NCBI GenBank assembly: GCA_964525605.1 | Contig: CAZGKT010000011.1 | Coordinates: 1-64,000, forward strand | Length of the DNA: 64,000 bases | Reading direction: 5' to 3' | Source of the DNA: CAVTWJ01 sp964525605 | GTDB taxonomy: Bacteria; Oederibacteriota; Muellerivitia; Muellerivitales; Muellerivitaceae | Shown here: in pieces, positions 8,979 through 17,585 of the stretch | Position numbering within the stretch: position 1 is the stretch's first letter | Layout of the letters: every line of letters begins with the position of its first letter | The notes under the pieces: generated by a model | Seen by the model: the letters and a program-made list of their open reading frames with translations, nothing else | Told to the model about the DNA's origin: nothing | Database searches by the model: none | Program-made: the position numbers and the translations under genes

Positions 8979-9797
8979 ATGACAACCTTCTCGGAAAAAT
9001 TAAAATCCGCCTGTCAACGCACCCAAGCCTGTCTTTGCGTGGGGCTTGATGTGGACCTGGCTAAGATGCCCAAGGGTCTTTCCCGCGATACGGAGGGTAT
9101 CCTCCAATTTTGCCGGTCCATCGTGGAGGCCACCCGCGACCTGGCCGTGGCCTATAAACCCAACCTGGCTTTTTTTGAGTCCCTGGGGCCCCGTGGGTTT
9201 GAGGTGTTGGAGCTGCTTCGCCAATCCGTCCCCTACGATTGTCTCTTCGTCGCCGACGCCAAGCGGGGCGATATCGGAAACACCTCCCAGGCCTACGCCC
9301 GGGCCTTTTACGGTCTCTTGAAATCCGACGCGGTGACTCTTTCCCCCTATATGGGTAAGGACTCGATTGAGCCTTTTCTGGATTATCCCGGCACCTGCTC
9401 CTTCATCTTGTGTCTGACTTCCAACCCTTCCTCGGCTGATTTTCAGCTTCAAACTCTCCAGTCAGGGGAGCGGCTTTATGAAAGGGTGGCTAAGACGGCG
9501 GTGTCATGGGGGCAGGGCAAAAAAGGGGAAATCGGCCTCGTGGTGGGGGCGACTCAGGCCCAATTCGTCAAGGATTTGAGGGTGATTGCTCCTGAAACAG
9601 TCTTTCTGGTACCGGGGGTTGGAACCCAGGGCGGGGATCTTCAGTCGGTTCTTAAAGAAGGACGTTCCAAGGACGGATTCGGGGTTTTGATCAATGTCTC
9701 CCGGCAAATTCTTTACGCGTCCAACGAAAACGACTATGCCGACGCCGCCCGGGAACAGGCCCAAAAGTTGGTGAAAGAAATGAAGGCTTACTTCTGA
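8979..9797 (+). CDS. pyrF: orotidine 5'-phosphate decarboxylase (type 2)
   Basis: PyrF converts OMP to UMP. The ATG at 8979 is preferred to an in-frame ATG at 8910 because GAGGCGG precedes it and the protein then begins just before the first barrel strand; this gives 272 residues, the usual size of the longer subfamily 2. Visible are the first-strand CVGLDVD, KPNLAFFE, the catalytic VADAKRGDIGN (Lys and Asp, 91-101) and phosphate-binding loops LVVGAT and VPGVGTQGG. It is followed after 10 bases by pyrE, with which it completes the end of UMP synthesis. Confidence 0.95.
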   Translation: MTTFSEKLKSACQRTQACLCVGLDVDLAKMPKGLSRDTEGILQFCRSIVEATRDLAVAYKPNLAFFESLGPRGFEVLELLRQSVPYDCLFVADAKRGDIGNTSQAYARAFYGLLKSDAVTLSPYMGKDSIEPFLDYPGTCSFILCLTSNPSSADFQLQTLQSGERLYERVAKTAVSWGQGKKGEIGLVVGATQAQFVKDLRVIAPETVFLVPGVGTQGGDLQSVLKEGRSKDGFGVLINVSRQILYASNENDYADAAREQAQKLVKEMKAYF

Positions 9798-9807
9798 GGA
9801 GGCTCCG

Positions 9808-10395
9808 GTGACAAACGAAGAAGTTCTGGCGGTTTATGAGGAAACCCAGGCCCTGTTGAAAGGCCATTTTCGCCTGTCCTCGGGTCGCCACAGCGACCGG
9901 TATCTTCAAAGCGCCATGGTGTTGCAATATCCCTGGCATGCCGAGAAACTGTGCCAGGCACTGGCCGAGAAAGTGAAGCCTTTAGGCGCCCAATTGGTGA
10001 TGTCGCCGGCTATGGGCGGGCTTTTCGTGGGGCATGAGTTGGCCAAAGCCTTGAAGGTGCGGTCCATCTTCACCGAGCGAAATAAAGAAACCGATGCCAT
10101 GGAACTGCGCCGGGGTTTTAGGGTTGAAAAAGGGGAAAAGTTTTTCGCCGTGGAAGATATCATTACGACGGGTAAATCGATCAAAGAATCTATCGCCGTG
10201 CTTCAAGCCCTGGGCGGTCAGGTGGTCGGGGTGGGTTGTTTGATTGACCGGACGGGCGGGGAATCGGCCAAGTTTTTTGAGGTTCCTGTGCGCGCGCTGG
10301 CGTCCCTGAAGGTGGAAAGCTGGGAAGAAAAAGACTGTCCTCTTTGTCAGCAGGGCCTTCCGGTGGTAAAACCCGGGTCCCGGGCAAAGTTCTAG
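9808..10395 (+). CDS. pyrE: orotate phosphoribosyltransferase
   Basis: The 195-residue enzyme adds PRPP-derived ribose phosphate to orotate, giving OMP for PyrF. The PRPP-binding signature VEDIITTGKS is at 115-124, and the flexible-loop residues FTERNKE are near 88-94. A C-terminal CPLC motif followed by PGSR is typical of one bacterial PyrE subgroup. The GTG start has GAGG about 7 bases upstream, 10 bases after the pyrF stop, so the genes are clearly co-transcribed. Confidence 0.95.
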   Translation: MTNEEVLAVYEETQALLKGHFRLSSGRHSDRYLQSAMVLQYPWHAEKLCQALAEKVKPLGAQLVMSPAMGGLFVGHELAKALKVRSIFTERNKETDAMELRRGFRVEKGEKFFAVEDIITTGKSIKESIAVLQALGGQVVGVGCLIDRTGGESAKFFEVPVRALASLKVESWEEKDCPLCQQGLPVVKPGSRAKF

Positions 10396-10413
10396 ATTGG
10401 ATATGAGGGTTTA

Positions 10414-10695
10414 ATGCCTGATAAGAAATCGAGTAACGCACCAGCCCAGGGAGCCCAGGATAAGAACACTATCCGGGAATATATCCAGGCGAACCTACTG
10501 GTCTGGGGTTTCCTGGCCATCCTGGGGGTCATCTCGTTTTTCATTTGCGGGGGCGTCATGGACGATGTTACCGGAGGAACCCTTGAATTTCTCTTCGTCA
10601 TCATGGGCTGCGGGTTCACTCTGGTTTCAGTTTTAGATTACCTTTACGATCGATACACAAGTTCCCATCCCCAAGTCGAGGAGAAAAAATCTTGA
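10414..10695 (+). CDS. small two-helix membrane protein, function unknown
   Basis: A 93-residue protein with a hydrophilic Ala/Gln-rich N-terminus (about 1-28), two predicted transmembrane helices (about 30-48 and 58-77) and a charged C-terminal tail. GAGGG precedes the ATG. It follows pyrE by 18 bases and overlaps the next gene as TTGA, so it is translated together with the coiled-coil envelope protein. I do not recognise a family. Confidence 0.7.
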   Translation: MPDKKSSNAPAQGAQDKNTIREYIQANLLVWGFLAILGVISFFICGGVMDDVTGGTLEFLFVIMGCGFTLVSVLDYLYDRYTSSHPQVEEKKS

Positions 10696-11696
10696 GATTT
10701 TTCCCAGTTAAAATGATGGCCATACTCATGGCTGGAATCCTGATTTTCATGCCGTCTTTGACGACCCTGGCCTTGGCCCAGACGGCCGCAGTCCCCACGC
10801 CCTCATCCGCGGACCCGGACGAAATCGCCACGATCAATCAACTGGCCCAAGCCGGGTATTTGGGGGATCTAAAAGACAAGTATCTATCGAACGACCTGAC
10901 CGAGGATCAAATCACGGACGCTTTGCTGGCCATTGATAACCGATTGGCGGCGGTGGATGTCTCGAAATTGAATCCCTCGAACAATCAATATTCGGTTGAG
11001 GATCTTAAGTCCTTGCAGGCATTGGCGGAGGACAAGTCCGATGATATTCGAGCCCGCAAGGTGTCTTCCTGGCGTTTCGACAACAAGATTAAAAAAATGA
11101 TCGCGGCATTGAGCGGTAATGCCGTTTCGACGCCCATGGTTTCCTCAACCCCCGCAGTTATATCCACCCCTGTTCCTGCCGCTCCGGCGCCGACCAGCAC
11201 ACCTGTTCCGCCGCCTGGTCCCACCAAAGAGGAATTTGAAGGGCTTAAGTCGAGCCTCATGGAACTTAGCCAAAAAACCGAAGAAATGCAGAAGAACTAT
11301 GATGAAAAAATGGGAGATTTAACCCGGACGAACGAGGATATTAAAAAGTCCGATGCCGGCACCAAGGAACAATTGGTGTTGGTGAAGAATCTTTTGGACC
11401 GTGTTCAGGAAGACCTCCAGAAAACCCAAGCCCGCCTGGAACAGGTGGCTCAAAAGGCGGAGGAAAAAAACATCACCGACACCGAACTGGAGCAGGAACT
11501 TACCGTGATGCACAAAGACATGAGGGATAACGTGCAAGATGTAAGCATTTTGAAACAAGAGGTAGCCAAGCTCGACAAGAGCGGCGAGGTAAAAGGCGAA
11601 AACGTATTGGATCAGATGCTTGATTCGAAGTGGCTTTCAGGCGGAGCCCTGGTGGTGGGGGTGGCCGCGCTGATTGTGGCCTTAACCAATAAATAA
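10692..11696 (+). CDS. exported coiled-coil protein with C-terminal membrane helix, function unknown
   Basis: The 334-residue protein starts at TTG overlapping the previous stop. It has a signal peptide (residues 1-30, ending LALAQT), a helical N-terminal domain (about 35-145), an Ala/Pro/Thr linker (about 150-180), a long heptad-rich coiled coil (about 185-300) and a final hydrophobic helix (about 312-331). This is a periplasmic rod anchored at its C-terminus. The small membrane protein upstream is its likely partner. No catalytic motif is visible. It could be a structural spacer or tether between membrane and cell wall; this is inference. Confidence 0.7.
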   Translation: MRFFPVKMMAILMAGILIFMPSLTTLALAQTAAVPTPSSADPDEIATINQLAQAGYLGDLKDKYLSNDLTEDQITDALLAIDNRLAAVDVSKLNPSNNQYSVEDLKSLQALAEDKSDDIRARKVSSWRFDNKIKKMIAALSGNAVSTPMVSSTPAVISTPVPAAPAPTSTPVPPPGPTKEEFEGLKSSLMELSQKTEEMQKNYDEKMGDLTRTNEDIKKSDAGTKEQLVLVKNLLDRVQEDLQKTQARLEQVAQKAEEKNITDTELEQELTVMHKDMRDNVQDVSILKQEVAKLDKSGEVKGENVLDQMLDSKWLSGGALVVGVAALIVALTNK

Positions 11697-11796
11697 ACTG
11701 AATATTGAAAAGAAACCCGTCGTTCATTCAAAGCTTTGAGATGAGGGGCAGTTGTTTTTTTGTAAAATGGATAGAACCTTTTCAAAGGAGTGAGCC

Positions 11797-12447
11797 ATGT
11801 TTTTAGGTCATTATGGGATTGGCTTGGCCGCGAAAAAAATTGCCCCTAAAAGTTCCCTGGGACTTCTCCTGGCGGCGGCGCAATGGCTTGATATTCTCTG
11901 GCCGCTATTTTTACTTCTCGGCATGGAGCATGTGCGCATTACTCCCAATTGGACCAAGGTGACTCCGCTGGAGTTTTATGATTATCCCCTTTCTCACAGC
12001 CTTCTGATGGCGGCCCTCTGGGCCCTTCTCTGGGGCTTGATCGCTTATGGACTCAAAGCGAGCTGGAAAATAACATTGGTCCTGCCCGGTCTGGTTTTGA
12101 GCCATTGGGTCTTGGATCTGTTGGTTCATCGACCGGACCTTCCCCTGACACCCAGCAGTTACACGATGATGGGTTTGGGGTTGTGGAATTCTCCACTCTG
12201 GACGATTGGCCTGGAATTCGCGTTTTTTATGACAGGCTTCGCGCTTTATATCGGATGCACCAAGGCGAAAGACGGGATCGGGGCGGTTGGCCCCTGGATT
12301 TTGGGAGGTTTGCTGGTGGGTCTTTATGTCGGCAACCTTTTTGCGCCGCCTCCGCCCAGTCCCGAATTTGTGGCCTGGATTTCCCTTTCCCTTTGGTTGA
12401 TTTTTCCTTTGGCCCATTGGATTGATGGCCACAGGAATCCCCTTTGA
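11797..12447 (+). CDS. integral membrane protein, YdjM/DUF457-like putative metal-dependent hydrolase
   Basis: A 216-residue polytopic protein starting at ATG after AAAGGAG. About six hydrophobic segments are visible. Conserved-looking polar residues lie at membrane edges: GHYGIGLAAK near the start, QWLDILWP, YPLSHSLL and LSHWVLDLLVHRPD. The spaced His/Asp pattern matches the membrane-bound hydrolase family that includes YdjM, but with moderate certainty; the substrate is unknown. It overlaps the following acetyltransferase gene by 4 bases (TTGA). Confidence 0.65.
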   Translation: MFLGHYGIGLAAKKIAPKSSLGLLLAAAQWLDILWPLFLLLGMEHVRITPNWTKVTPLEFYDYPLSHSLLMAALWALLWGLIAYGLKASWKITLVLPGLVLSHWVLDLLVHRPDLPLTPSSYTMMGLGLWNSPLWTIGLEFAFFMTGFALYIGCTKAKDGIGAVGPWILGGLLVGLYVGNLFAPPPPSPEFVAWISLSLWLIFPLAHWIDGHRNPL

Positions 12448-12890
12448 CCCGGAAACCCATTGCTGTTCGGAAAGCCGTTGATTCGGACGAAAGCGCCTTG
12501 GCGTTGGTTTATCGAACGGCCTTTTCGGCAGAGCCCTACAAGGAAAAATGGACGGACGCGACGGCCCGGTTGAGGGTCCGGCAGTTAATCCAGTCCATCG
12601 ATGGAAAGGGGTGGGTGGTCACTCTATACGGACATCCCGTAGGCTTTGCTTTTCTTCAGATGAAAGAAGGTTTTAACGGCCGGTATGGGGAATTGGTCGA
12701 AACCGCCGTGCATCCCTACCTTCAACGCCAAGGAATGGGCTCGCTACTGGTTCACGAAGTACTGAAATTTAAAAAGAAGGCAAAACTCCGCACGCTCTAT
12801 GGGGTAACCCTCAATCGGAAACTGGGTTCCTTTTTCAAAAAGTTTGGTTTTAAGCCTTCCAGCCGGGCCAAGATCTGGTCCAAAACCTAA
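12444..12890 (+). CDS. GNAT family N-acetyltransferase
   Basis: The 148-residue protein has the GNAT fold in order: an N-terminal strand with charged helix, ELVETAVHPYLQRQGMGSLL with the acetyl-CoA pyrophosphate loop (Q/RxxGxG), and a C-terminal LGSFFKKFGFKP typical of motif B. The acceptor substrate cannot be read from the sequence. It starts at TTG overlapping the stop of the upstream membrane protein, so the two are co-translated. Confidence 0.8.
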   Translation: MTRKPIAVRKAVDSDESALALVYRTAFSAEPYKEKWTDATARLRVRQLIQSIDGKGWVVTLYGHPVGFAFLQMKEGFNGRYGELVETAVHPYLQRQGMGSLLVHEVLKFKKKAKLRTLYGVTLNRKLGSFFKKFGFKPSSRAKIWSKT

Positions 12891-12909
12891 AATTATGCCG
12901 TTTTAAAAA

Positions 12910-12938
12910 TTGACACTCTTTATTCAAAACGATAGAAA
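12910..12938 (+). promoter_or_regulatory. probable sigma-70 type promoter of the Thr/Pro lipoprotein gene
   Basis: TTGACA (12910-12915) and TAGAAA (12933-12938) are separated by 17 bases. The -35 is perfect and the -10 matches four of six positions. A start near 12945 would leave a leader of about 110 bases before the ATG at 13057. Confidence 0.55.
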
Positions 12939-13056
12939 TTGAACGTTTAAACCCATAGAAAAACCTAAAAACGTATTGAGAATCCATGAAAATCCACGTT
13001 TTCGTGGTATGGAAGTTGCTTTTCTCTATGACCGAATTCATTTTTCAGGGGTAACC

Positions 13057-13944
13057 ATGTCTCGGTTTTGGGTCATTCTTTTAGGCGTGGGATTGATGGC
13101 AGGGGCTTTCGCCTGCGCAACGCGAAGCCTGCAATCGCCTGTGAGCCCTAACCTAGCCATCAACACCCCTACCGCAACGGCTGTCTTTACGGGAACGGCC
13201 ACGGCGACCGGGGTAAACACCGCCAGCTTCACCCCAACCAAGACCGCCACGACAGCCTATACCTCGACTTCCAGCTTTACACCCACAAACACCCCTACGG
13301 CTATTTTCACCGCAACCTTTAGCCCGACGCCGACTTTCTCAGCCACATTTACAGCTACGGGGATTCCCACCTCTACCGCAACGGCTGTTTTTAGTTCAAC
13401 GGCTACAACCACCGCTGTAAGTACATCCACTCCCACGTCGACTACAACCAATACCAATATTCCAACTTCAACCCTAAGCCCGACGGTCACTCAAACCTCG
13501 ACCCCGACCATCACAAATACAGTTATTTGTGCTGTCACTGCTGTTTTTACACCAATTACAAGTGAAGGAACAGGAGTCAGTACGCCGGGTTGTAGCAACA
13601 ATGACACATTCTCTTCACCGTTGTTCCCTCTTGCTGCTGGCACGTCAATAGTACAGGATTTTGAAATTAATGGTTCTTTGAGTTCAACATGCCCGGGTGG
13701 AGATAAGGTTTATATTTCGTATATGCCTGGTTCAACTTTTACAAGTGAACATATTTATCTTGATTGTTACAGTGCACCCCAATCCATGACACTTACCCTG
13801 TTGAATTCGACTCAAATATCCTTAGCGACAGGGGTGGGCAATTCTCCAATTTCGATTGCTGCGACTCTTTCTGCGGGTGCGACCTACTACTTGGAAGTTT
13901 CCAATGGCACTGGACCCTATTCGGTCAAGGTTACCAGTCCTTAA
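13057..13944 (+). CDS. Thr/Pro-rich surface lipoprotein with C-terminal beta-sandwich
   Basis: I chose the ATG at 13057 (after CAGGGG) because the protein then begins with a clean lipoprotein signal ending AGAFAC; an upstream in-frame ATG at 12976 adds 27 residues that spoil it. The 295-residue product has a Thr/Pro/Ala tract (about 35-155) and a C-terminal domain of about 130 residues. That domain has two Cys pairs and strands ending YYLEVSNGTGPYSVKV, reminiscent of pre-peptidase C-terminal (PPC) beta-sandwiches. Unlike the other Thr/Pro proteins here it lacks the YPNP terminal domain and uses lipid anchoring instead. The base composition of the C-terminal part is more A+T-rich than its surroundings. 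Confidence 0.75.
   Translation: MSRFWVILLGVGLMAGAFACATRSLQSPVSPNLAINTPTATAVFTGTATATGVNTASFTPTKTATTAYTSTSSFTPTNTPTAIFTATFSPTPTFSATFTATGIPTSTATAVFSSTATTTAVSTSTPTSTTTNTNIPTSTLSPTVTQTSTPTITNTVICAVTAVFTPITSEGTGVSTPGCSNNDTFSSPLFPLAAGTSIVQDFEINGSLSSTCPGGDKVYISYMPGSTFTSEHIYLDCYSAPQSMTLTLLNSTQISLATGVGNSPISIAATLSAGATYYLEVSNGTGPYSVKVTSP
13165..13520 (+). repeat. Thr/Pro/Ala stalk-coding tract of the lipoprotein
   Basis: The tract encodes degenerate short units of Thr with Pro, Ala, Ser or Phe. Codons vary between units, so it is a protein-level rather than a perfect DNA-level repeat. Confidence 0.7.
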
Positions 13945-15599
13945 ACCTCAACCATCAAACTTCTTTCTTTCGTAAGAGTCACCATCCCCATGGGGGCCCC
14001 GGGTATCCGCCTTACGTTTTTCTTTTCCGTATAACTCACTGTCACCTTTTCTCCCGGCCGGGCTTTACTGCGGGTGGCTGCGGCTTTAGCCGCCATGACA
14101 ATCAGATCCGGCGTGGGTTCCACCCCGCGCTGTAGTCGGCGGAGTAATACGTGGGAGCCTGGCAGGTCTCGTACATGGAACCAGAGGTCTTCGGGTTGAG
14201 CCAGCTGGAAGGTGACATAGTCGTTGGCCACCGCGGAGGTGCCCACGCAGAGTTCGAATTCCTTCCCGATTTTCTCCCGGATGATGTTGGGGGTGGGAAC
14301 CTTTTCGGCCTTCACCTTCGTTGGCTTAAGCTTCGCCAATTTTGCTGGAGGGAAAAGATCCTGGTGGGCATTCTTGATTTCCTTGGGGTCTTTGAGGGCG
14401 GGCAGGCTGCGCTGGGCGGACTTCAACTGTTCAATTCGATTTTTGACTTCTAACTCCCTTTTTTCGACCTGGGCCAAACCCCGAGATCCCTTTTGGGCCT
14501 TTTTGAAATAGCGCTGGGCATTTAAAAGGGGAGTGGATTCAGGATCGAGGGGAACCCGCTGGGGTTCAGGGTTTCCTCTTATCACATCCTCAAGGATGAC
14601 TTCGGGAGTGTGAATCTTGATTTTATGAAGCTGGGCCATGATGAGCTCGCCCCACCATTGGTATTGGTCCGATCTTTCGGCCTCAGCCCGATCTTTCTTC
14701 AATTTTTCCTGGATACGCTTTTCATGTTTCAGCGCCCTGGTGATTTCGGATTCAAGGGTAGTCTTTTGGGAAAGCCAATGATGGTGTTGGTTATCCAGCT
14801 GGAACAGCCGGGCCAGGGCCTGGTAGGCGGTCGGGAAGGTTTCCCTTTCCTTGGCAGTGGGGATGGATTCATGAAAAAGCCTGAGCACCGGAGGCGGGCC
14901 TAGGAACAAATTGAAATCGTTCCAGGGGCCTTCCTCAGCGTTTCTTTTGACCCGATCCCATTCCAAGAAAGCCCCCTCGCCGAAACTTTCCAGGTAGCCT
15001 GAAAGTTCCGGGTCCGTCCCCTTCAACTCGGTTTTCAACCATGGCCCCAGGGCCGGGCGGCCGGTTGCGATCCAAAGATTCATGAGTGTGCTTGAGTTCA
15101 AATCCCAAAGATTTGGTTTATCACCCGGTTGAGGCGCGGGGGCGTAAGGGGCCTGGGGTAGAACAGGGCGTTCCTGGTCATTTCGATATCGAAGGGCGCT
15201 GATGATGGCCCCGTCCGGTCCGGTGAGAATCAAGTTTGGATATTTGGGAAGTCCCTCGAATACCAAGCGAAAAGCCCCGTCATGGGTTTTAAGAAGAATT
15301 TCAACCACTCTTTGTCCGGGAACATGCTGAATATCCACGACCTGGGCGTATTCCAGGTTTTTTCGAAGGGACCGACAGAAATTGGGAGGCTTATCCAGGG
15401 AGGGGGGCTTCTGGTCGGTAAGAAAGAGGATGGGTTTTAACGCCAAGAGCGCTGTGACGAGGTAAAGGTTCGGTCGGTCGGGATGGTACAGGGCCAATTC
15501 GACATGGTCGGGGGAGGATTGGGAAATGTGGGAGACTCTTGATCCGGGTAAAAGAGTTTTGAGTTCTCGGGCCAGCAGGGTGGCGAGTAGGGGTGTCAG
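13941..15599 (-). CDS. rqcH: NFACT family protein (RqcH/Rqc2-like, FbpA-like), probable CTG start
   Basis: RqcH binds stalled 50S subunits with peptidyl-tRNA and directs alanine tailing. The C-terminal NFACT-R domain is clear: GKEFELCVGTSAVANDYVTF, EDLWFHVRDLPGSHVLL, and VSYTEKKNVRRIPGAPMG with the basic patch. A central coiled coil spans about 255-400. The TTG at 15497 would miss the family N-terminus, but the frame stays open upstream and encodes LLPGSRVSHISQ and further family-like residues. No ATG, GTG or TTG is in frame between 15498 and about 15695. A CTG at 15599 has GAGGT 7 bases before it, giving about 552 residues, close to the family's 560-590. The stop codon shares TTAA with the convergent lipoprotein gene. 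Confidence 0.85.
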   Translation of the reverse strand: MTPLLATLLARELKTLLPGSRVSHISQSSPDHVELALYHPDRPNLYLVTALLALKPILFLTDQKPPSLDKPPNFCRSLRKNLEYAQVVDIQHVPGQRVVEILLKTHDGAFRLVFEGLPKYPNLILTGPDGAIISALRYRNDQERPVLPQAPYAPAPQPGDKPNLWDLNSSTLMNLWIATGRPALGPWLKTELKGTDPELSGYLESFGEGAFLEWDRVKRNAEEGPWNDFNLFLGPPPVLRLFHESIPTAKERETFPTAYQALARLFQLDNQHHHWLSQKTTLESEITRALKHEKRIQEKLKKDRAEAERSDQYQWWGELIMAQLHKIKIHTPEVILEDVIRGNPEPQRVPLDPESTPLLNAQRYFKKAQKGSRGLAQVEKRELEVKNRIEQLKSAQRSLPALKDPKEIKNAHQDLFPPAKLAKLKPTKVKAEKVPTPNIIREKIGKEFELCVGTSAVANDYVTFQLAQPEDLWFHVRDLPGSHVLLRRLQRGVEPTPDLIVMAAKAAATRSKARPGEKVTVSYTEKKNVRRIPGAPMGMVTLTKERSLMVEV

Positions 15600-15731
15600 G
15601 TCTGGTACCTCAAGGTTGCCATAGAATTGAATTTTACCATCCCGATTAAATTGTTGTGCTCTTGTTTGATGGGGCCAGTGGGAATAAACTGAATGGGAAA
15701 TCAGGTATTTCCAAGGTTTAAGGGGATGCGA

Positions 15732-17405
15732 ATGGAAAGGCCGTGGCTTTCGTCTTACGATGAAGGAGTCCCACGGAACCTGGAATATCCCGAATTCACC
15801 CTTCCCGACTTATTAAAACACATAGCCCGGCAGTATCCCAACAATCCCGCGATCCATTATTTCGGCACTACTTATACTTATAAAGAACTCAACCGAAAAG
15901 CCGATCAATTCGCTAATCTGCTTATTAAAGAAGGGGTGAAACCGGGTGACCGGGTTGCCCTTTATTTGCCTAATTGCCCCCCCGTGGTGATCGCCTTCTT
16001 CGGGGCCCTGCGGGCCGGGGCCATCGTGACGCAATTGAACCCCCTCTATTCAAAAAGCGAAACCGCCCATCAGTTGAAGGATTCGGGATCTCAATACGTC
16101 GTTTCTCTCGACCGATTTGTCCCGATTCTCGACCCGCTTCTTGAAGAATGCGGGATCAAAAAAGTTTGGCTTACCCGAATCAATGATTATTTTTCCATCC
16201 CGCTCAAGTGGTTTTACCCCATTCGAGCCCTGATGCAGAAATCCTGGATGAGCTGGCCCTCCAAACCCATCTATAAAAGCTTCGTGAAGGAGTTGGATTC
16301 GGCCTCGGATCAAGCGGTTGTATGTTCCTTGAAGATGGAGGATACGGCCATCCTGCAATATACGGGCGGAACCACGGGGGTCGCCAAGGGGGTGATCCTG
16401 ACCCATCGAAACCTGGTGGCCAACGCCTTCCAATGCAAACTTTGGTTTCCAGGTATGCCGGATGGTTCGGAAGTTTTTTTAATCGCCATTCCCATTTTTC
16501 ATTGTTACGGCTTGACCGCTGGAATGAATTTCGCGCTCTCCAAGGCCGCGTTAATGGTATTACTTCCGAAATTCGACGTGGTGCAATCGTTGGAAGCCAT
16601 TCAAAAACACAAGGTGACGGTCTTTCCCGGGGTGCAGGCGATTTATAACGCCATCAATCATCATCCTCAGGTGGGAAAGTATAACTTGCGAAGCATTAAG
16701 GCCTGCCTGTCGGGGGCCGGCCCCCTGCACCTGGAAGTGCAAAAAAAATTCGAGGAACTAACGGGCGGCAGGGTGTCGGAGGGATACGGTTTGACCGAAG
16801 CGTCACCGGTCACCCACTGCAATCCCATATTTGGCAAACGAAAGGTGGGCTTCATCGGGGTGCCCTTTCCGGGAACGGACTGCAAAATTGTTGATTTAGA
16901 AACCGGGAAAAATGTCTTAGGGATCGGTGAAATAGGTGAGATCGCCATTCAAGGTCCCCAGGTCATGCAGGGCTACTGGAACCACCCCGTCGAGACATCC
17001 AACGTTCTCAAAGACGGCTGGCTTTATACCGGCGACATTGGCTATATGGATCCGGACGGTTTTTTTGCCGTGGTGGATCGTAAAAAAGATATGGTCAAGG
17101 TTGGGGGCGAGAACGTTTATCCCCGCGAGGTCGAGGAAGTGCTGTTCCAGAACCCGAAGGTTCTTGATTGTGTCGTGGCGGGCGTGCCGGACGATAAATT
17201 CGTGGATCGGCTTAAAGCCTACGTAGTTTTGAAACCCGGTTCCACCGCTACGTCTGAGGAAATATTGGACTTTTGCAGGGGAAAACTGGCCAAGTTCAAG
17301 CTTCCGAAGGAAGTGGCTTTTAAGGAATCCCTTCCCAAAAACATGGTGGGCAAGATGTTGAGACGATTATTGGTAGAAGAAGAAAAGGAAAAACACAAAA
17401 AGTAA
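15732..17405 (+). CDS. fadD: long-chain acyl-CoA synthetase (AMP-forming)
   Basis: The enzyme activates fatty acids to acyl-CoA via an acyl-adenylate. The ATG at 15732 has AAGGGG at 6 bases; ATGs at 15726 and 15693 are alternatives. The 557-residue protein shows the ANL motifs: the P-loop QYTGGTTGVAKGV, the A5 motif GYGLTEASPVTHCNP, GDIGYMDPDGFFAVVDRKKD, the hinge region KVGGENVYPREVEE and the catalytic-lysine region PKNMVGKMLRR. It begins the acyl-CoA gene set; the thiolase gene follows about 25 bases after its stop once the artificial gap is removed. Confidence 0.93.
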   Translation: MERPWLSSYDEGVPRNLEYPEFTLPDLLKHIARQYPNNPAIHYFGTTYTYKELNRKADQFANLLIKEGVKPGDRVALYLPNCPPVVIAFFGALRAGAIVTQLNPLYSKSETAHQLKDSGSQYVVSLDRFVPILDPLLEECGIKKVWLTRINDYFSIPLKWFYPIRALMQKSWMSWPSKPIYKSFVKELDSASDQAVVCSLKMEDTAILQYTGGTTGVAKGVILTHRNLVANAFQCKLWFPGMPDGSEVFLIAIPIFHCYGLTAGMNFALSKAALMVLLPKFDVVQSLEAIQKHKVTVFPGVQAIYNAINHHPQVGKYNLRSIKACLSGAGPLHLEVQKKFEELTGGRVSEGYGLTEASPVTHCNPIFGKRKVGFIGVPFPGTDCKIVDLETGKNVLGIGEIGEIAIQGPQVMQGYWNHPVETSNVLKDGWLYTGDIGYMDPDGFFAVVDRKKDMVKVGGENVYPREVEEVLFQNPKVLDCVVAGVPDDKFVDRLKAYVVLKPGSTATSEEILDFCRGKLAKFKLPKEVAFKESLPKNMVGKMLRRLLVEEEKEKHKK

Positions 17406-17428
17406 TCCAATCTATCCCAGGGGGTCGG
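17374..17428 (+). repeat. 55-bp contig-end overlap, copy 1
   Basis: These 55 bases, covering the last codons and stop of fadD and the following spacer, reappear identically at 17529-17583 on the other side of the N gap. They are best explained as two contig ends sharing an assembly k-mer. Confidence 0.95.
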
Positions 17429-17528
17429 NNNNNNNNNNNNNNNNNNNNNNNNNNNNNNNNNNNNNNNNNNNNNNNNNNNNNNNNNNNNNNNNNNNNNNNN
17501 NNNNNNNNNNNNNNNNNNNNNNNNNNNN
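17429..17528. other. assembly gap of 100 N
   Basis: Exactly 100 undetermined bases join two contigs. Because the flanks repeat the same 55 bases, the true distance is probably zero and no gene is missing. Collapsing one copy restores a normal 25-base spacer between fadD and the thiolase gene. Confidence 0.97.
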
Positions 17529-17583
17529 TAGAAGAAGAAAAGGAAAAACACAAAAAGTAATCCAATCTATCCCAGGGGGTCGG
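17529..17583 (+). repeat. 55-bp contig-end overlap, copy 2
   Basis: Identical to 17374-17428. Its end supplies the AGGGGG ribosome binding site of the thiolase gene, whose ATG is at 17586. Confidence 0.95.
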
Positions 17584-17585
17584 TT

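Noticed and set aside
17219..17565. Minus-strand ORFs running through the N gap
   Set aside because: They depend on undetermined bases and lie opposite fadD.
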